A stretch of DNA of 7,598 nt from Thermoplasmata archaeon (GTDB lineage Archaea; Thermoplasmatota; Thermoplasmata; JAGHBH01). Below are positions 1-6,227 of the stretch, in pieces. Location: positions 1 to 7,598 of the forward strand of contig DAOVJP010000061.1 in NCBI GenBank assembly GCA_030673205.1. Reading direction: 5' to 3'. Numbering within the stretch: position 1 is the stretch's first letter; each line of letters begins with the position of its first letter. A model generated the notes under the pieces. That model was not told where the DNA came from. It did not search any database and worked only from the letters and a program-made list of their open reading frames with translations. The translations under genes and the position numbers were made by a program.

Positions 1-13
1 GATGGTGCGCTCC

Positions 14-985
14 CTACTCCCCTTTGTACACGGCATGGCCCAGCCTCTTGGAATAGGGCCAGTTCTCGCCATCTTCTTCCCCTAACGCCACAAGGAACTC
101 GTTCACCTGGGCGTCCAAACTGTCCGCGTAGTGCAGGACACAGACCTCGGGCAGTCGGAACCGTTTGGTGGAATACTTCTCCCTGTCCCCATGGTGGCTG
201 AGTATGATGTGAAAGAGCTTCAAAGCCATCTCCTGGGGGAAGTCGTCCATGCTCTCCACCTTCTCCTTCACCATGGAATAGCTGAGGGCTAGGTTCCCTA
301 CGAACTGCCCTTCGTCGGAGATGTCTATGCTGGTGGTGAACACGTATCCGCTCACCTTGCCCACGTCATACAGCATTGCGGCGGTGACCAACAGGTCCCT
401 GTTCAGTTCAGGATAGTTGTCTGCAACACGGTCGCATAGGCCCACCACGTTGAGGGTATGCTCCAACAGTCCTCCTATATAGTTGTGGTGATGCATCATG
501 GATGCGGGGGCACTCCTGTATGCGGGGCCGAAATCTTCGTCGTTGAGGAAGAGGGAGACCAGATGCCTCAGGTGCTCATCACCTATCTCGCTCATCCTTT
601 CCAATAGCTGGCTGTACAATGCGTCCAGGTCCTTGTCGGAGGCAGGGAGGAAATCGCTGACCGCATATTCGGAGCCAGAGCAGAAGCGTATGCCGTGGAT
701 GCCTTCGCTCATGCGTACCACCAAACGGTCGTCGAAGCGATCGAACTCCACATCGCCGGATATCTCCACCACATCCCCCACTTTCAACGCGCCGTAGGTC
801 TCCATGGTCCTATTCAGGTCTGCGCCGCCCCAGAACTTCACCACGATATCTCCTGTCTTATCTCCCACGGTGAAAAAGAAATATTTGCCTTCCTTGTTCC
901 TGTATTCCCGCGGCGTCTCCTTCCGGCGCACAGCGTACATGGATGTGATGCTGTCGCCTTCCTTCAACTCCGATATAGGGATCAT
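14..985 (-). CDS. OB-fold plus HD-domain protein, YhaM-type 3'-5' exoribonuclease homologue with altered metal site
   Basis: The protein has 323 residues. Residues 1-100 form an OB-fold nucleic-acid-binding domain (FFFTVGDKTGDIVVKFW and KVGDVVEISGDV are typical strands). Residues 160-300 form an HD domain. This is the architecture of YhaM/Cbf1-type 3'-5' exoribonucleases, which bind single-stranded RNA or DNA with the OB fold and cleave with a two-metal HD site. Visible HD elements are HHH at 165-167, GGLLEHT (His176), SHHGDRE (His264-265) and the late Asp288 in HYADSLDAQ. Two expected ligands differ: the HD dyad reads YDVGK (Tyr206-Asp207), and the usual G-x-L-x-GH reads GQFVGN (Asn231). I checked both codons (TAT at 368-370, AAC at 293-295). 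Binding may survive while catalysis is lost or changed. The start ATG has no clear Shine-Dalgarno but lies about 35 bases below a TATA-like box. The stop is TAG. The family call is firm; enzymatic activity is uncertain. Confidence 0.85.
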   Translation of the reverse strand: MIPISELKEGDSITSMYAVRRKETPREYRNKEGKYFFFTVGDKTGDIVVKFWGGADLNRTMETYGALKVGDVVEISGDVEFDRFDDRLVVRMSEGIHGIRFCSGSEYAVSDFLPASDKDLDALYSQLLERMSEIGDEHLRHLVSLFLNDEDFGPAYRSAPASMMHHHNYIGGLLEHTLNVVGLCDRVADNYPELNRDLLVTAAMLYDVGKVSGYVFTTSIDISDEGQFVGNLALSYSMVKEKVESMDDFPQEMALKLFHIILSHHGDREKYSTKRFRLPEVCVLHYADSLDAQVNEFLVALGEEDGENWPYSKRLGHAVYKGE

Positions 986-1015
986 ATTAGCAACCCGTTC
1001 CTACATCCCCCATCT

Positions 1016-1025
1016 CATATTTATG
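1016..1025 (-). promoter_or_regulatory. TATA-like box for the OB/HD protein gene
   Basis: On the minus strand this reads CATAAATATG, the only strongly AT-rich octamer in the 98-base gap between the membrane-protein stop (1084) and the HD-protein ATG (985). The usual archaeal spacing of about 25 bases from box to transcription start puts initiation near 995, giving a leader of roughly 10 bases. That fits the absence of a Shine-Dalgarno. No convincing BRE is visible upstream. It suggests the HD gene is transcribed separately from the operon before it. Confidence 0.4.
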
Positions 1026-1083
1026 GGTGACGGCCTGCACACTCCCACCTCCCCTTCTCCATCCTCACACCCCCAAGCAACAC

Positions 1084-1836
1084 TCACATCTCGCGGCGGG
1101 TTGTGAGGACTCGGACCCTCTGGCGGCACACAAGACGGAAGGTGGTGATCAACCCGAATATTCCGATCGTCAGGGCTGCCGATGCTATCATATCCAACCA
1201 TCGCTCGGAACCATAGGATATGGCAAGGGATACAAAGGTCAGGACGGAGGCGCCCAGAGCAAGGCTCGGAGCCTGGCTCAACAGCCGCAGAGCGAGAAGA
1301 CTGAAGAGGGTGAACACCCCCAAGACCAGTGCGACCCCATAGAACAGGCCGTTAAGCTCCTCGAAGCTCCGGATATCCGATGGGAACGAGGGATAGGCCG
1401 TATCCTCCACTACTTCCACATCCTGGCTGGCATACCGGGATATGAACACCTCTCTGTTCACCTCTACGCCACCTCTTACGAACCGGAACTCGTGGAGGCC
1501 GGCAGGGACGGCCTCCAAGAGGCACATCCCATTGGAACCCGTAACACCGTACATGAGGTCGTCATCCACTATCACCTGGACGCCGGTGATGAAGCGCCCA
1601 TCATTGTCCCTGAACGTGGCCTCCACATCCACCGGCTCCCTGTATCCAGAGGAATGGGGGATGGCCAGATGAGAAAGGGACATTGCCGAATAGAGCAATA
1701 TCAAAAGGATCAGAACGAGCCTAGCCTTCTCATTTAGCTTGGACCGGGGCGGTTTGGGTAAGGATCGGGGATATGCCTCCCATGAGAACATCATATAGGG
1801 GGGGCGGAGGCGTGGAATGAATTTGGGAGAGCGCAT
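1084..1836 (-). CDS. Membrane protein with a carboxypeptidase-regulatory-like (Ig-fold) domain
   Basis: The protein has at most 250 residues. Hydrophobic stretches at about 38-58, 164-186, 191-208 and 214-236 predict four membrane segments. Between the first two lies a domain of about 80 residues (68-145) with the pattern of carboxypeptidase regulatory-like/PEGA-type beta-sandwiches: FRDNDGRFITGVQVIVDD, then YGVTGSNGMCLLEAVPAG. Such domains are usually extracytoplasmic, so residues 60-160 probably face outward, with a short basic tail (RRE) inside. The exact function is unknown. It begins 6 bases after the riboflavin kinase stop and is probably the last gene of that operon. The start is uncertain: neither the first ATG nor the ATG-ATG pair at codons 15-16 has a ribosome binding site, and the first 35 residues before the membrane segment are unusually Pro/Arg-rich. 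A long antisense frame (1027-1737) exists, but the domain evidence favours this strand. Confidence 0.75.
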   Translation of the reverse strand: MRSPKFIPRLRPPYMMFSWEAYPRSLPKPPRSKLNEKARLVLILLILLYSAMSLSHLAIPHSSGYREPVDVEATFRDNDGRFITGVQVIVDDDLMYGVTGSNGMCLLEAVPAGLHEFRFVRGGVEVNREVFISRYASQDVEVVEDTAYPSFPSDIRSFEELNGLFYGVALVLGVFTLFSLLALRLLSQAPSLALGASVLTFVSLAISYGSERWLDMIASAALTIGIFGLITTFRLVCRQRVRVLTTRREM

Positions 1837-1842
1837 AGATAT

Positions 1843-2523
1843 TCATAGCTGAACGACTACTTGTACCCTTGCCCCGTCCTCCAATTTCAAGGACCGCCGC
1901 AGATGGTGTTCGGACAGAAGTTCCACCACATTCCAGTATCTCGATTTGAATGGAAGTATAAGGGCACATTCAACGCTCCTGCTGGAGGAGGTGCATATCT
2001 CCGCCTGGAAACATACGGCGGCACCGAAGGAGCGTCCACCCTTGGTGAAGCCCTCTATCCTATGCCCCCCTGCTCCTCTCAGCACGCTCAGCTTATCCAC
2101 ATCCTCGGGATCCACATCGACGTTCAACGTGCCCTCGAACGGGACATAGCCCAGGAGCTCTTTGAGTTTCTCCTGGTAATAGGGAAGTGAAAGGAAGAAC
2201 TGTCCCCTGCCCATACCGGATACGACGTGCCCCCCTAACTCCACCGTGGATATGGGGGAGAAGATGCGCCGGTAGGAGGCATACTCGCCCGTGAGGACAC
2301 CTTTTCCCTCGCTCGTTATTCTGACATATTGGGCCCGTGGAGCTTTCCTTCTCTCCACCCATCCCCTCTCCTCCAATCCTATGAGGCGCTTGGACGCCCC
2401 CTGTTGTGTGAGACCAAGTGCTCGGGCCAGTATCATGGATGTGAGTCGGATCTCCCCGCTCATGCCGCCCATGAGGGCGATATGCTTCAACACCTCTACA
2501 TCCAGAGAACGGTGGTCGGTCAT
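1843..2523 (-). CDS. ribK: CTP-dependent riboflavin kinase with N-terminal winged-helix domain (RbkR-type)
   Basis: The protein has 226 residues. The C-terminal half (about 96-226) is the archaeal riboflavin kinase fold (DUF120), which makes FMN from riboflavin using CTP rather than ATP. Visible signatures are VVSGMGRGQFF (100-110, nucleotide loop), the YVPFEGTLN block whose GTLN (131-134) holds metal- and nucleotide-binding Thr and Asn, GGRSFG (162-167), and LRRSLKLEDG near the end. Residues 1-88 form a winged helix-turn-helix (LARALGLTQQGASKRLIGLEERGWVER, roughly 32-58). This fusion is known from archaeal RbkR proteins, which both make FMN and regulate riboflavin genes, so it may be a bifunctional regulator. 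ATG starts 3 bases after the stop of the preceding gene, with GAGGGG six bases upstream overlapping that gene's end, indicating translational coupling. The HTH fusion is visible; the regulatory role is inferred from the family. Confidence 0.92.
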   Translation of the reverse strand: MTDHRSLDVEVLKHIALMGGMSGEIRLTSMILARALGLTQQGASKRLIGLEERGWVERRKAPRAQYVRITSEGKGVLTGEYASYRRIFSPISTVELGGHVVSGMGRGQFFLSLPYYQEKLKELLGYVPFEGTLNVDVDPEDVDKLSVLRGAGGHRIEGFTKGGRSFGAAVCFQAEICTSSSRSVECALILPFKSRYWNVVELLSEHHLRRSLKLEDGARVQVVVQL

Positions 2524-2526
2524 GTT

Positions 2527-4053
2527 CTACCCCTCGAAATCGGCTTTTGAGAGGTCCCGGAACACCTCTTCCGAGGAAACCTCTTTGTCGAACCACATGC
2601 TCATGGCCTTCGCCGCCTGATACGGGAACAGATCGGAGATGGTGAAGCGCAACACCTCTCCGGGCTGTCTTTTGCCCGGCGGCTCCATCTTTCGGGTCTG
2701 GAGATCTATGAGTATCTTCCTCCCTCTGATATCTTCTGGATCCAAGAACGGCTCCTTCGTTCTCAAGGATGGCGTGAGAACTATTATCTTGGCGGGGGAG
2801 AGATACTTCTTCCTGTTCGCCCAGGGTACTACTCGGCATCTTTCCTCGAACACCTCAGACACATCTTCCTCGTCCTTCTTCTTGGGCATGGCCGCCCGGA
2901 CATTCGCCCCTTTCTTGACGAAGGCGGCCACCGCGGAGCGAAGTTCCCCTCCACTCCCCAGGACGAGCACGTTCTGATCCTTGATGGAGACTGGCAATTC
3001 CTCCGTTAGGCCCAGATAGCCATAGAAACGGGTGTTGTATCCTTTGATCTCTTCTCCCCGTATCACCACGGTGTCCACTGCCTGTATGGTCCGAGCCAGG
3101 CTCCCAACGTCGTCCAACGCACCTATTATGGGTTTCTGTAACCCCACTCCCACATGAAAACCGGGCATCTCCATATCCACAGCCATATCTATCAGGTCCT
3201 CCACGGACCTCCTGCCCCAGGCGAGAGGAACATATACCTCCTCTGCGCTCCGCTGTGAAAAGACGAGATTGTACAGGAGCGGAACGGGAGATGAGAACGT
3301 ATAATGGACCAGTCCTCCGATGAGCGTGGTGTGAGAGGGTCTCGTTATGATGAGATCCTCGGGAGGGAAGGCTTTCCACGCGCCATGTATATCTCCTATG
3401 ACCGAGGCCTCAACGTTCTTGCTGGCCGTATCCTCCGGGGTTCCGCAGGCGAAGCGGGAGTCGATAAGAGGAGCTAGGAACGAAGAGAAATAGCCATAAT
3501 CGCCCATGCCCACGGGACAGGCATCTATGCCCGCCTTGGAGAGTTCCATTGCAGACTGCAGCAATGCGTCCATGTCCCTCCTGTTCCTCACGGGAGCTCC
3601 GACGGAGAACACATCCCCAACCTTGTAGTGGCCTGTGATCATGGTGGACAATGCCTCTGCAGGGAGTGGCCCGGCAAAGCTGTTGAAGAAGAATACCACC
3701 CTCATCTTGTTGTTCCTGGCCCGCGCCACCAGTTTCCGCAGGTGGATAGCATCAATATCCGCCTCCAGTTCTATCATGGTGAAACCGGAGTCCACCAGCA
3801 TCCCCAGTTCCTTCGACCTCTCATCCTCGTCCCCGTTGAAAAAGCCCCCTTGCCACCTCGAACGAAGGCTGGCTATGGTCTTGCCATGTACCCCATGAGC
3901 TATAAAACGGGCCGTGGACTCGTCCCATTCCCTGACAACATCCATCCTGACCACCACCGCGGATGCCCCCTCTTCGAAGGCGCGGTTGCCTGCAGATATT
4001 ATCCTGGAAGGATCGCTTTCCACTATGTTCGCCCATATCTCCATCTTTGGCAC
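2527..4053 (-). CDS. Degenerate 3-dehydroquinate dehydratase / shikimate dehydrogenase fusion-like protein
   Basis: The protein has up to 508 residues. Residues 1-220 follow the type I dehydroquinate dehydratase (AroD) barrel: VVRMD (34-38), LRSRWQGG (63-70), IELE (94-97), FFFNSF (121-126), GDVFSVGAP (146-154). Residues 235-500 follow shikimate dehydrogenase (AroE): TFSSP (252-256), QAVDTVV (324-330), GYNTRFYG (338-345), VLVLGSGGELRSA (362-374, dinucleotide loop), YQAAKAMSMWF (478-488). In the barrel the Schiff-base Lys is Ser150, the catalytic His is Asn124, the Glu of the EGG motif is Gln68, and the Glu before R-x-D is Val34; Arg36 and Arg64 remain. In the second domain the catalytic Asp of GxNTD is Arg342 and the Asn of AxNT is Asp327; Gln479 and a Lys near 307 remain. 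It is probably not a working shikimate enzyme. The frame opens at GTG (4053), but AGGTG six bases before ATG 4044 favours the latter, giving 505 residues. Stop is TAG. Confidence 0.8.
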   Translation of the reverse strand: MPKMEIWANIVESDPSRIISAGNRAFEEGASAVVVRMDVVREWDESTARFIAHGVHGKTIASLRSRWQGGFFNGDEDERSKELGMLVDSGFTMIELEADIDAIHLRKLVARARNNKMRVVFFFNSFAGPLPAEALSTMITGHYKVGDVFSVGAPVRNRRDMDALLQSAMELSKAGIDACPVGMGDYGYFSSFLAPLIDSRFACGTPEDTASKNVEASVIGDIHGAWKAFPPEDLIITRPSHTTLIGGLVHYTFSSPVPLLYNLVFSQRSAEEVYVPLAWGRRSVEDLIDMAVDMEMPGFHVGVGLQKPIIGALDDVGSLARTIQAVDTVVIRGEEIKGYNTRFYGYLGLTEELPVSIKDQNVLVLGSGGELRSAVAAFVKKGANVRAAMPKKKDEEDVSEVFEERCRVVPWANRKKYLSPAKIIVLTPSLRTKEPFLDPEDIRGRKILIDLQTRKMEPPGKRQPGEVLRFTISDLFPYQAAKAMSMWFDKEVSSEEVFRDLSKADFEG

Positions 4054-4125
4054 CTAACACACCATTAGCAGGAAAGCCAGGGCCGGACCCGTGCATAACC
4101 CGCCGAGCAGGATAATGTAGCCCAC
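4054..4125 (-). CDS. Possible 23-residue hydrophobic small ORF
   Basis: The frame runs from GTG (4125-4123) to TAG (4056-4054) and encodes 23 residues, almost all hydrophobic: it begins MGYIILLGGLC and ends AFLLMVC, enough for one membrane span. It ends directly before the GTG of the degenerate AroD/AroE-like gene and is in the same frame, so only an amber codon separates the two. There is no ribosome binding site: AT-rich sequence lies just before the GTG. If the TATA-like box at 4126-4133 is used, the transcript would start inside this ORF. It could be a small membrane peptide, a leader, or chance. Confidence 0.2.
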   Translation of the reverse strand: MGYIILLGGLCTGPALAFLLMVC

Positions 4126-4133
4126 TATTTAAA
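4126..4133 (-). promoter_or_regulatory. TATA-like box in the PIN / AroD-AroE-like gap
   Basis: On the minus strand this reads TTTAAATA, close to the archaeal box A consensus. It is the only AT-rich patch in the 91-base gap between the PIN gene and the AroD/AroE-like gene. It would place a transcription start near 4104 and a leader of about 60 bases before ATG 4044. This suggests a second promoter that separates the translation genes from the AroD/AroE-like, riboflavin kinase and membrane-protein group, though read-through from upstream is equally possible. Confidence 0.35.
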
Positions 4134-4144
4134 TTGTAAGTATC

Positions 4145-4513
4145 TCACAACAGGCCTTCCACCGCCAATGTCTCGCCGCCCCGGAAATACATCCTGGGCA
4201 AGGCCGCTTCCTTGGTCCGGCGGAGCACCTCGCGGTCGTTGGTGAACACCACTCCCTTCATCTCCCGTGCCAGTTCGATGACCACATCGTCCGCCTCCCC
4301 TTCCGTCCCATATATGCGGCACAGGCCGGAACGGGCGAGCGCCAATGCCGACCTCGCTTCCCTATTGGTCAAGGAAAGTCGTTCTAACTCCAGAACCACC
4401 GAGGAGGGGACCACCAGCTCCCACAAAGGCAAAGCACGGTCCAGCGCATCGTTCATATTGATACCTAGTCTGAAAAATGACATAAGGGCGTTGGAGTCCG
4501 CCACCACTATCAA
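4145..4513 (-). CDS. Stand-alone PIN-domain protein (archaeal Fcf1/UPF0129-like nuclease)
   Basis: The protein has 122 residues and is a single PIN domain. The four acidic positions of the metal-dependent nuclease site are visible: Asp6 in VVADSNALM, Glu42 or Glu44 in VVLELERL, Asp75-Asp76 in EADDVV, and Asp93 in FTNDREV. The ending (MYFRGGETLAVEG) matches the archaeal PIN family commonly encoded beside aIF2gamma, which is related to the rRNA-processing factor Fcf1/Utp24; a role in rRNA maturation is an inference. VapC toxins share the fold, but there is no antitoxin partner here and the neighbours are translation genes. Translation starts at TTG. GAGGG six bases upstream overlaps the TGA of aIF2gamma and supports this start, with GTG two codons later (4507) as the alternative. 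It is probably co-transcribed with aIF2gamma. Confidence 0.85.
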   Translation of the reverse strand: MIVVADSNALMSFFRLGINMNDALDRALPLWELVVPSSVVLELERLSLTNREARSALALARSGLCRIYGTEGEADDVVIELAREMKGVVFTNDREVLRRTKEAALPRMYFRGGETLAVEGLL

Positions 4514-4522
4514 TATGATCCC

Positions 4523-5746
4523 TCACGAGATGATCCCATACCCGATGAGCCTGAACTTCTGGGCTATGCGCCTGCTTATGGCCACCCTCTGTTTCTTCTC
4601 GGCGCACACAGGTATCTTCAACTTCAATTCCACCAGGCCCCCCTTGACCCCGGAGACCATGCCCACGGTGGTGGCTGTCCCCACATTCAACATGAGCGGC
4701 TCCCCCGTTTTTATCTCATCCACCTCTATATCCTTCTCCGTGCCCACCACCATGGTCAACAGATGTGTTTCCAGAGCAAGGGTCTCCCATACTGGAGGAA
4801 GGGTGTCGGGCTTGCCAAGCACCTTTCCGGTCATGGAATCGGATTTGGTATAGAATGGGTCCAAGAGGGTGCCGACACCGGCTAGGCCTCCCGGGTGGAT
4901 CTCTTTCCTCTTCTCCCCACCTGCGAACACCGATGTCACATTCGTAACAAGGTTCTCCCCCAACTTTCCTTTCTCAGAGAATCCCGGGGCGATCTCTATC
5001 GCATCTCCTTCTCTCAATACGCCCTGTATAAGGCTCCCTCCAAGCACCCCGCCTCCGAGATCATCGGGTTTAGAGCCAGGCTTGTTGATGTCGAAGGAAC
5101 GGGCTATGAAAAGGCGCGGAGGTTTTGAGTCGCCAAACCCAGGGGTGGGTATCCTCTCTTCTATGCACTGTATCAAGGCATCCACGTTAACGTCATGGTG
5201 CGCGGAGACCGGAATGACCGGAGCATCCTCGGCTATGGTGCCCTTGACGAACGCCTTTATCTGATGATAGTTCTCCTCAAGCGCCTCCCTGGAGACCAGG
5301 TCTATCTTGTTCTGGACGATGATGGTGTTCTTCAATCCGGAGATCTCGAGGGCCATGAGGTGTTCCTTTGTCTGGGGCTGGGGACATTTCTCGTTGGCGG
5401 CTATGAGCAGAAGAGCCCCGTCCATGAGGGCGGCACCGGATAACATGGTGGCCATCAGCGTCTCGTGCCCTGGCGAGTCCACGAAAGAAACGGCGCGGAG
5501 GAGTTCTGCCTTCCCGCCGCAAATAGAACACTTGCTAGAAGTGGTATACGCCTCGGTGCCCTTGCACTTCTTGCATTTGTAGAAAGTGGCATCCGCATAT
5601 CCGAGCCGAATGCTTATGCCTCTCTTTATCTCTTCTGAATGACGATCGGTCCATTCGCCGCTGAGTGCCCTGGTGAGCGTGGTCTTTCCATGATCAACAT
5701 GACCCACCAGGCCAATGTTCACTTCCGGCTGTACCTTCGTCTTCAT
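4523..5746 (-). CDS. eif2g: Translation initiation factor aIF2, gamma subunit (GTPase)
   Basis: The protein has 407 residues, the normal length for archaeal aIF2gamma. In the GTP-bound state it forms the core of the aIF2 heterotrimer that brings initiator Met-tRNA to the small ribosomal subunit. Motifs in order: P-loop GHVDHGKT (15-22), switch I region with KRGISIRLGYADA (41-53), a zinc knuckle with Cys58, Cys61, Cys73 and Cys76 (CKKC and CSIC), switch II DSPGHE (90-95), NKID (146-149) and SAHHD (181-185). Beta-barrel domains II and III follow, with PGSKPDDLGGGVLGGSLIQG and a C-terminal KKQRVAISRRI. The zinc knuckle between switch I and switch II separates it from elongation factors 1A and SelB. 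It starts 14 bases after the S6e stop, with AAGGA-type sequence upstream, so the two are almost certainly one operon. Nothing is missing. Confidence 0.97.
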   Translation of the reverse strand: MKTKVQPEVNIGLVGHVDHGKTTLTRALSGEWTDRHSEEIKRGISIRLGYADATFYKCKKCKGTEAYTTSSKCSICGGKAELLRAVSFVDSPGHETLMATMLSGAALMDGALLLIAANEKCPQPQTKEHLMALEISGLKNTIIVQNKIDLVSREALEENYHQIKAFVKGTIAEDAPVIPVSAHHDVNVDALIQCIEERIPTPGFGDSKPPRLFIARSFDINKPGSKPDDLGGGVLGGSLIQGVLREGDAIEIAPGFSEKGKLGENLVTNVTSVFAGGEKRKEIHPGGLAGVGTLLDPFYTKSDSMTGKVLGKPDTLPPVWETLALETHLLTMVVGTEKDIEVDEIKTGEPLMLNVGTATTVGMVSGVKGGLVELKLKIPVCAEKKQRVAISRRIAQKFRLIGYGIIS

Positions 5747-5760
5747 TCGTCACGCATCCT

Positions 5761-6150
5761 TCAGGCCTCTTTCTCGCTCAACGCTTCCTCTATAGGTTTG
5801 GACCCGTGCTTAACGACCCTGAGGTTTATCTGGGATATGTCCGGGCCTACGGTGTTGCCCCTGAGCATGCGCCTCTTCCTAACGCCGGGGTGCTTGGGGC
5901 GGAACCCAGTGCTCTTGGAGACCAATATCCTCTTCCTCCTCATACCTGGGAGGTCTTGACGCATCGAGATCCCCTGGGCATCGCTGCCGCCGGTGATCAT
6001 GAGCTTGAATCCGGGCATGCCCACGAATATACCGTCTATGCTGTCCCCTATCCTCTTCCCCACAAGGGAGTTGGCATGGTGGCCGGAGACCGCCTTGCCG
6101 TAGCACTTCCCCGTCTTTGGGTCGGCTATGACCACTTTGAACTCTACCAT
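5761..6150 (-). CDS. rps6e: Small-subunit ribosomal protein S6e
   Basis: The protein has 129 residues, typical of archaeal S6e, which lacks the long phosphorylated tail of the eukaryotic protein. It begins MVEFKVVIADPKTGK and contains the family signature LMITGGSDAQGISM (50-63), then RILVSKSTGFRP, a basic KRRMLRGNTVGPDISQINLRVVKHG block and a short acidic end. The signature usually ends G-x-P-M; here Pro is Ser62, a mild deviation. It is the first gene of the minus-strand cluster with aIF2gamma and the PIN protein, an arrangement that recurs in archaea. GGAG lies 13 bases before the ATG (6164-6167), rather far but the only candidate site. The promoter is shared or overlapping with the divergent dihydrouridine synthase gene. 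Confidence 0.97.
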   Translation of the reverse strand: MVEFKVVIADPKTGKCYGKAVSGHHANSLVGKRIGDSIDGIFVGMPGFKLMITGGSDAQGISMRQDLPGMRRKRILVSKSTGFRPKHPGVRKRRMLRGNTVGPDISQINLRVVKHGSKPIEEALSEKEA

Positions 6151-6185
6151 TGGCTAATCACATCTCCAGACTGTGTAGAAGCGGG

Positions 6186-6206
6186 TTATATGCTCCCTAT
6201 TTATAT
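6186..6206. promoter_or_regulatory. Divergent promoter region between S6e and dihydrouridine synthase
   Basis: Two AT-rich boxes lie in the 77-base gap between the divergent starts. TATTTATA at 6198-6205 reads TATAAATA on the minus strand, preceded there by CAAAGTGA as a possible BRE, and would start S6e transcription near 6177, leaving a 27-base leader that includes GGAG. The overlapping TTTATAT at 6200-6206 on the plus strand is centred 25 bases before GTG 6228, the distance expected for a leaderless start. TTATAT at 6186-6191 is a second candidate on either strand. One symmetric box could thus serve both directions. Confidence 0.5.
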
Positions 6207-6227
6207 CACTTTGGGATAATCGGTGCA

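Noticed and set aside
1027..1737. 236-codon plus-strand frame opposite the membrane protein
   Set aside because: It has no domain, a biased His/Gln/Gly composition and no promoter. The opposite strand has clear membrane segments and an Ig-like domain.
2093..2839. 248-codon minus-strand frame overlapping ribK and the AroD/AroE-like gene
   Set aside because: It is out of frame with both supported genes and has low-complexity Gly/Arg content.
4145..4513. PIN protein as a VapC toxin
   Set aside because: There is no small antitoxin gene next to it; it follows aIF2gamma with a coupled start, as in the conserved archaeal translation cluster.
4212..4853. 213-codon plus-strand frame across the PIN/aIF2gamma boundary
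   Set aside because: It is the antisense shadow of two well-supported genes; Ser/Thr-rich translation without motifs.
6150..6227. Upstream TTG start for the dihydrouridine synthase, 26 extra residues
   Set aside because: It would overlap the S6e start and the promoter boxes, and the extra residues match nothing in the family.
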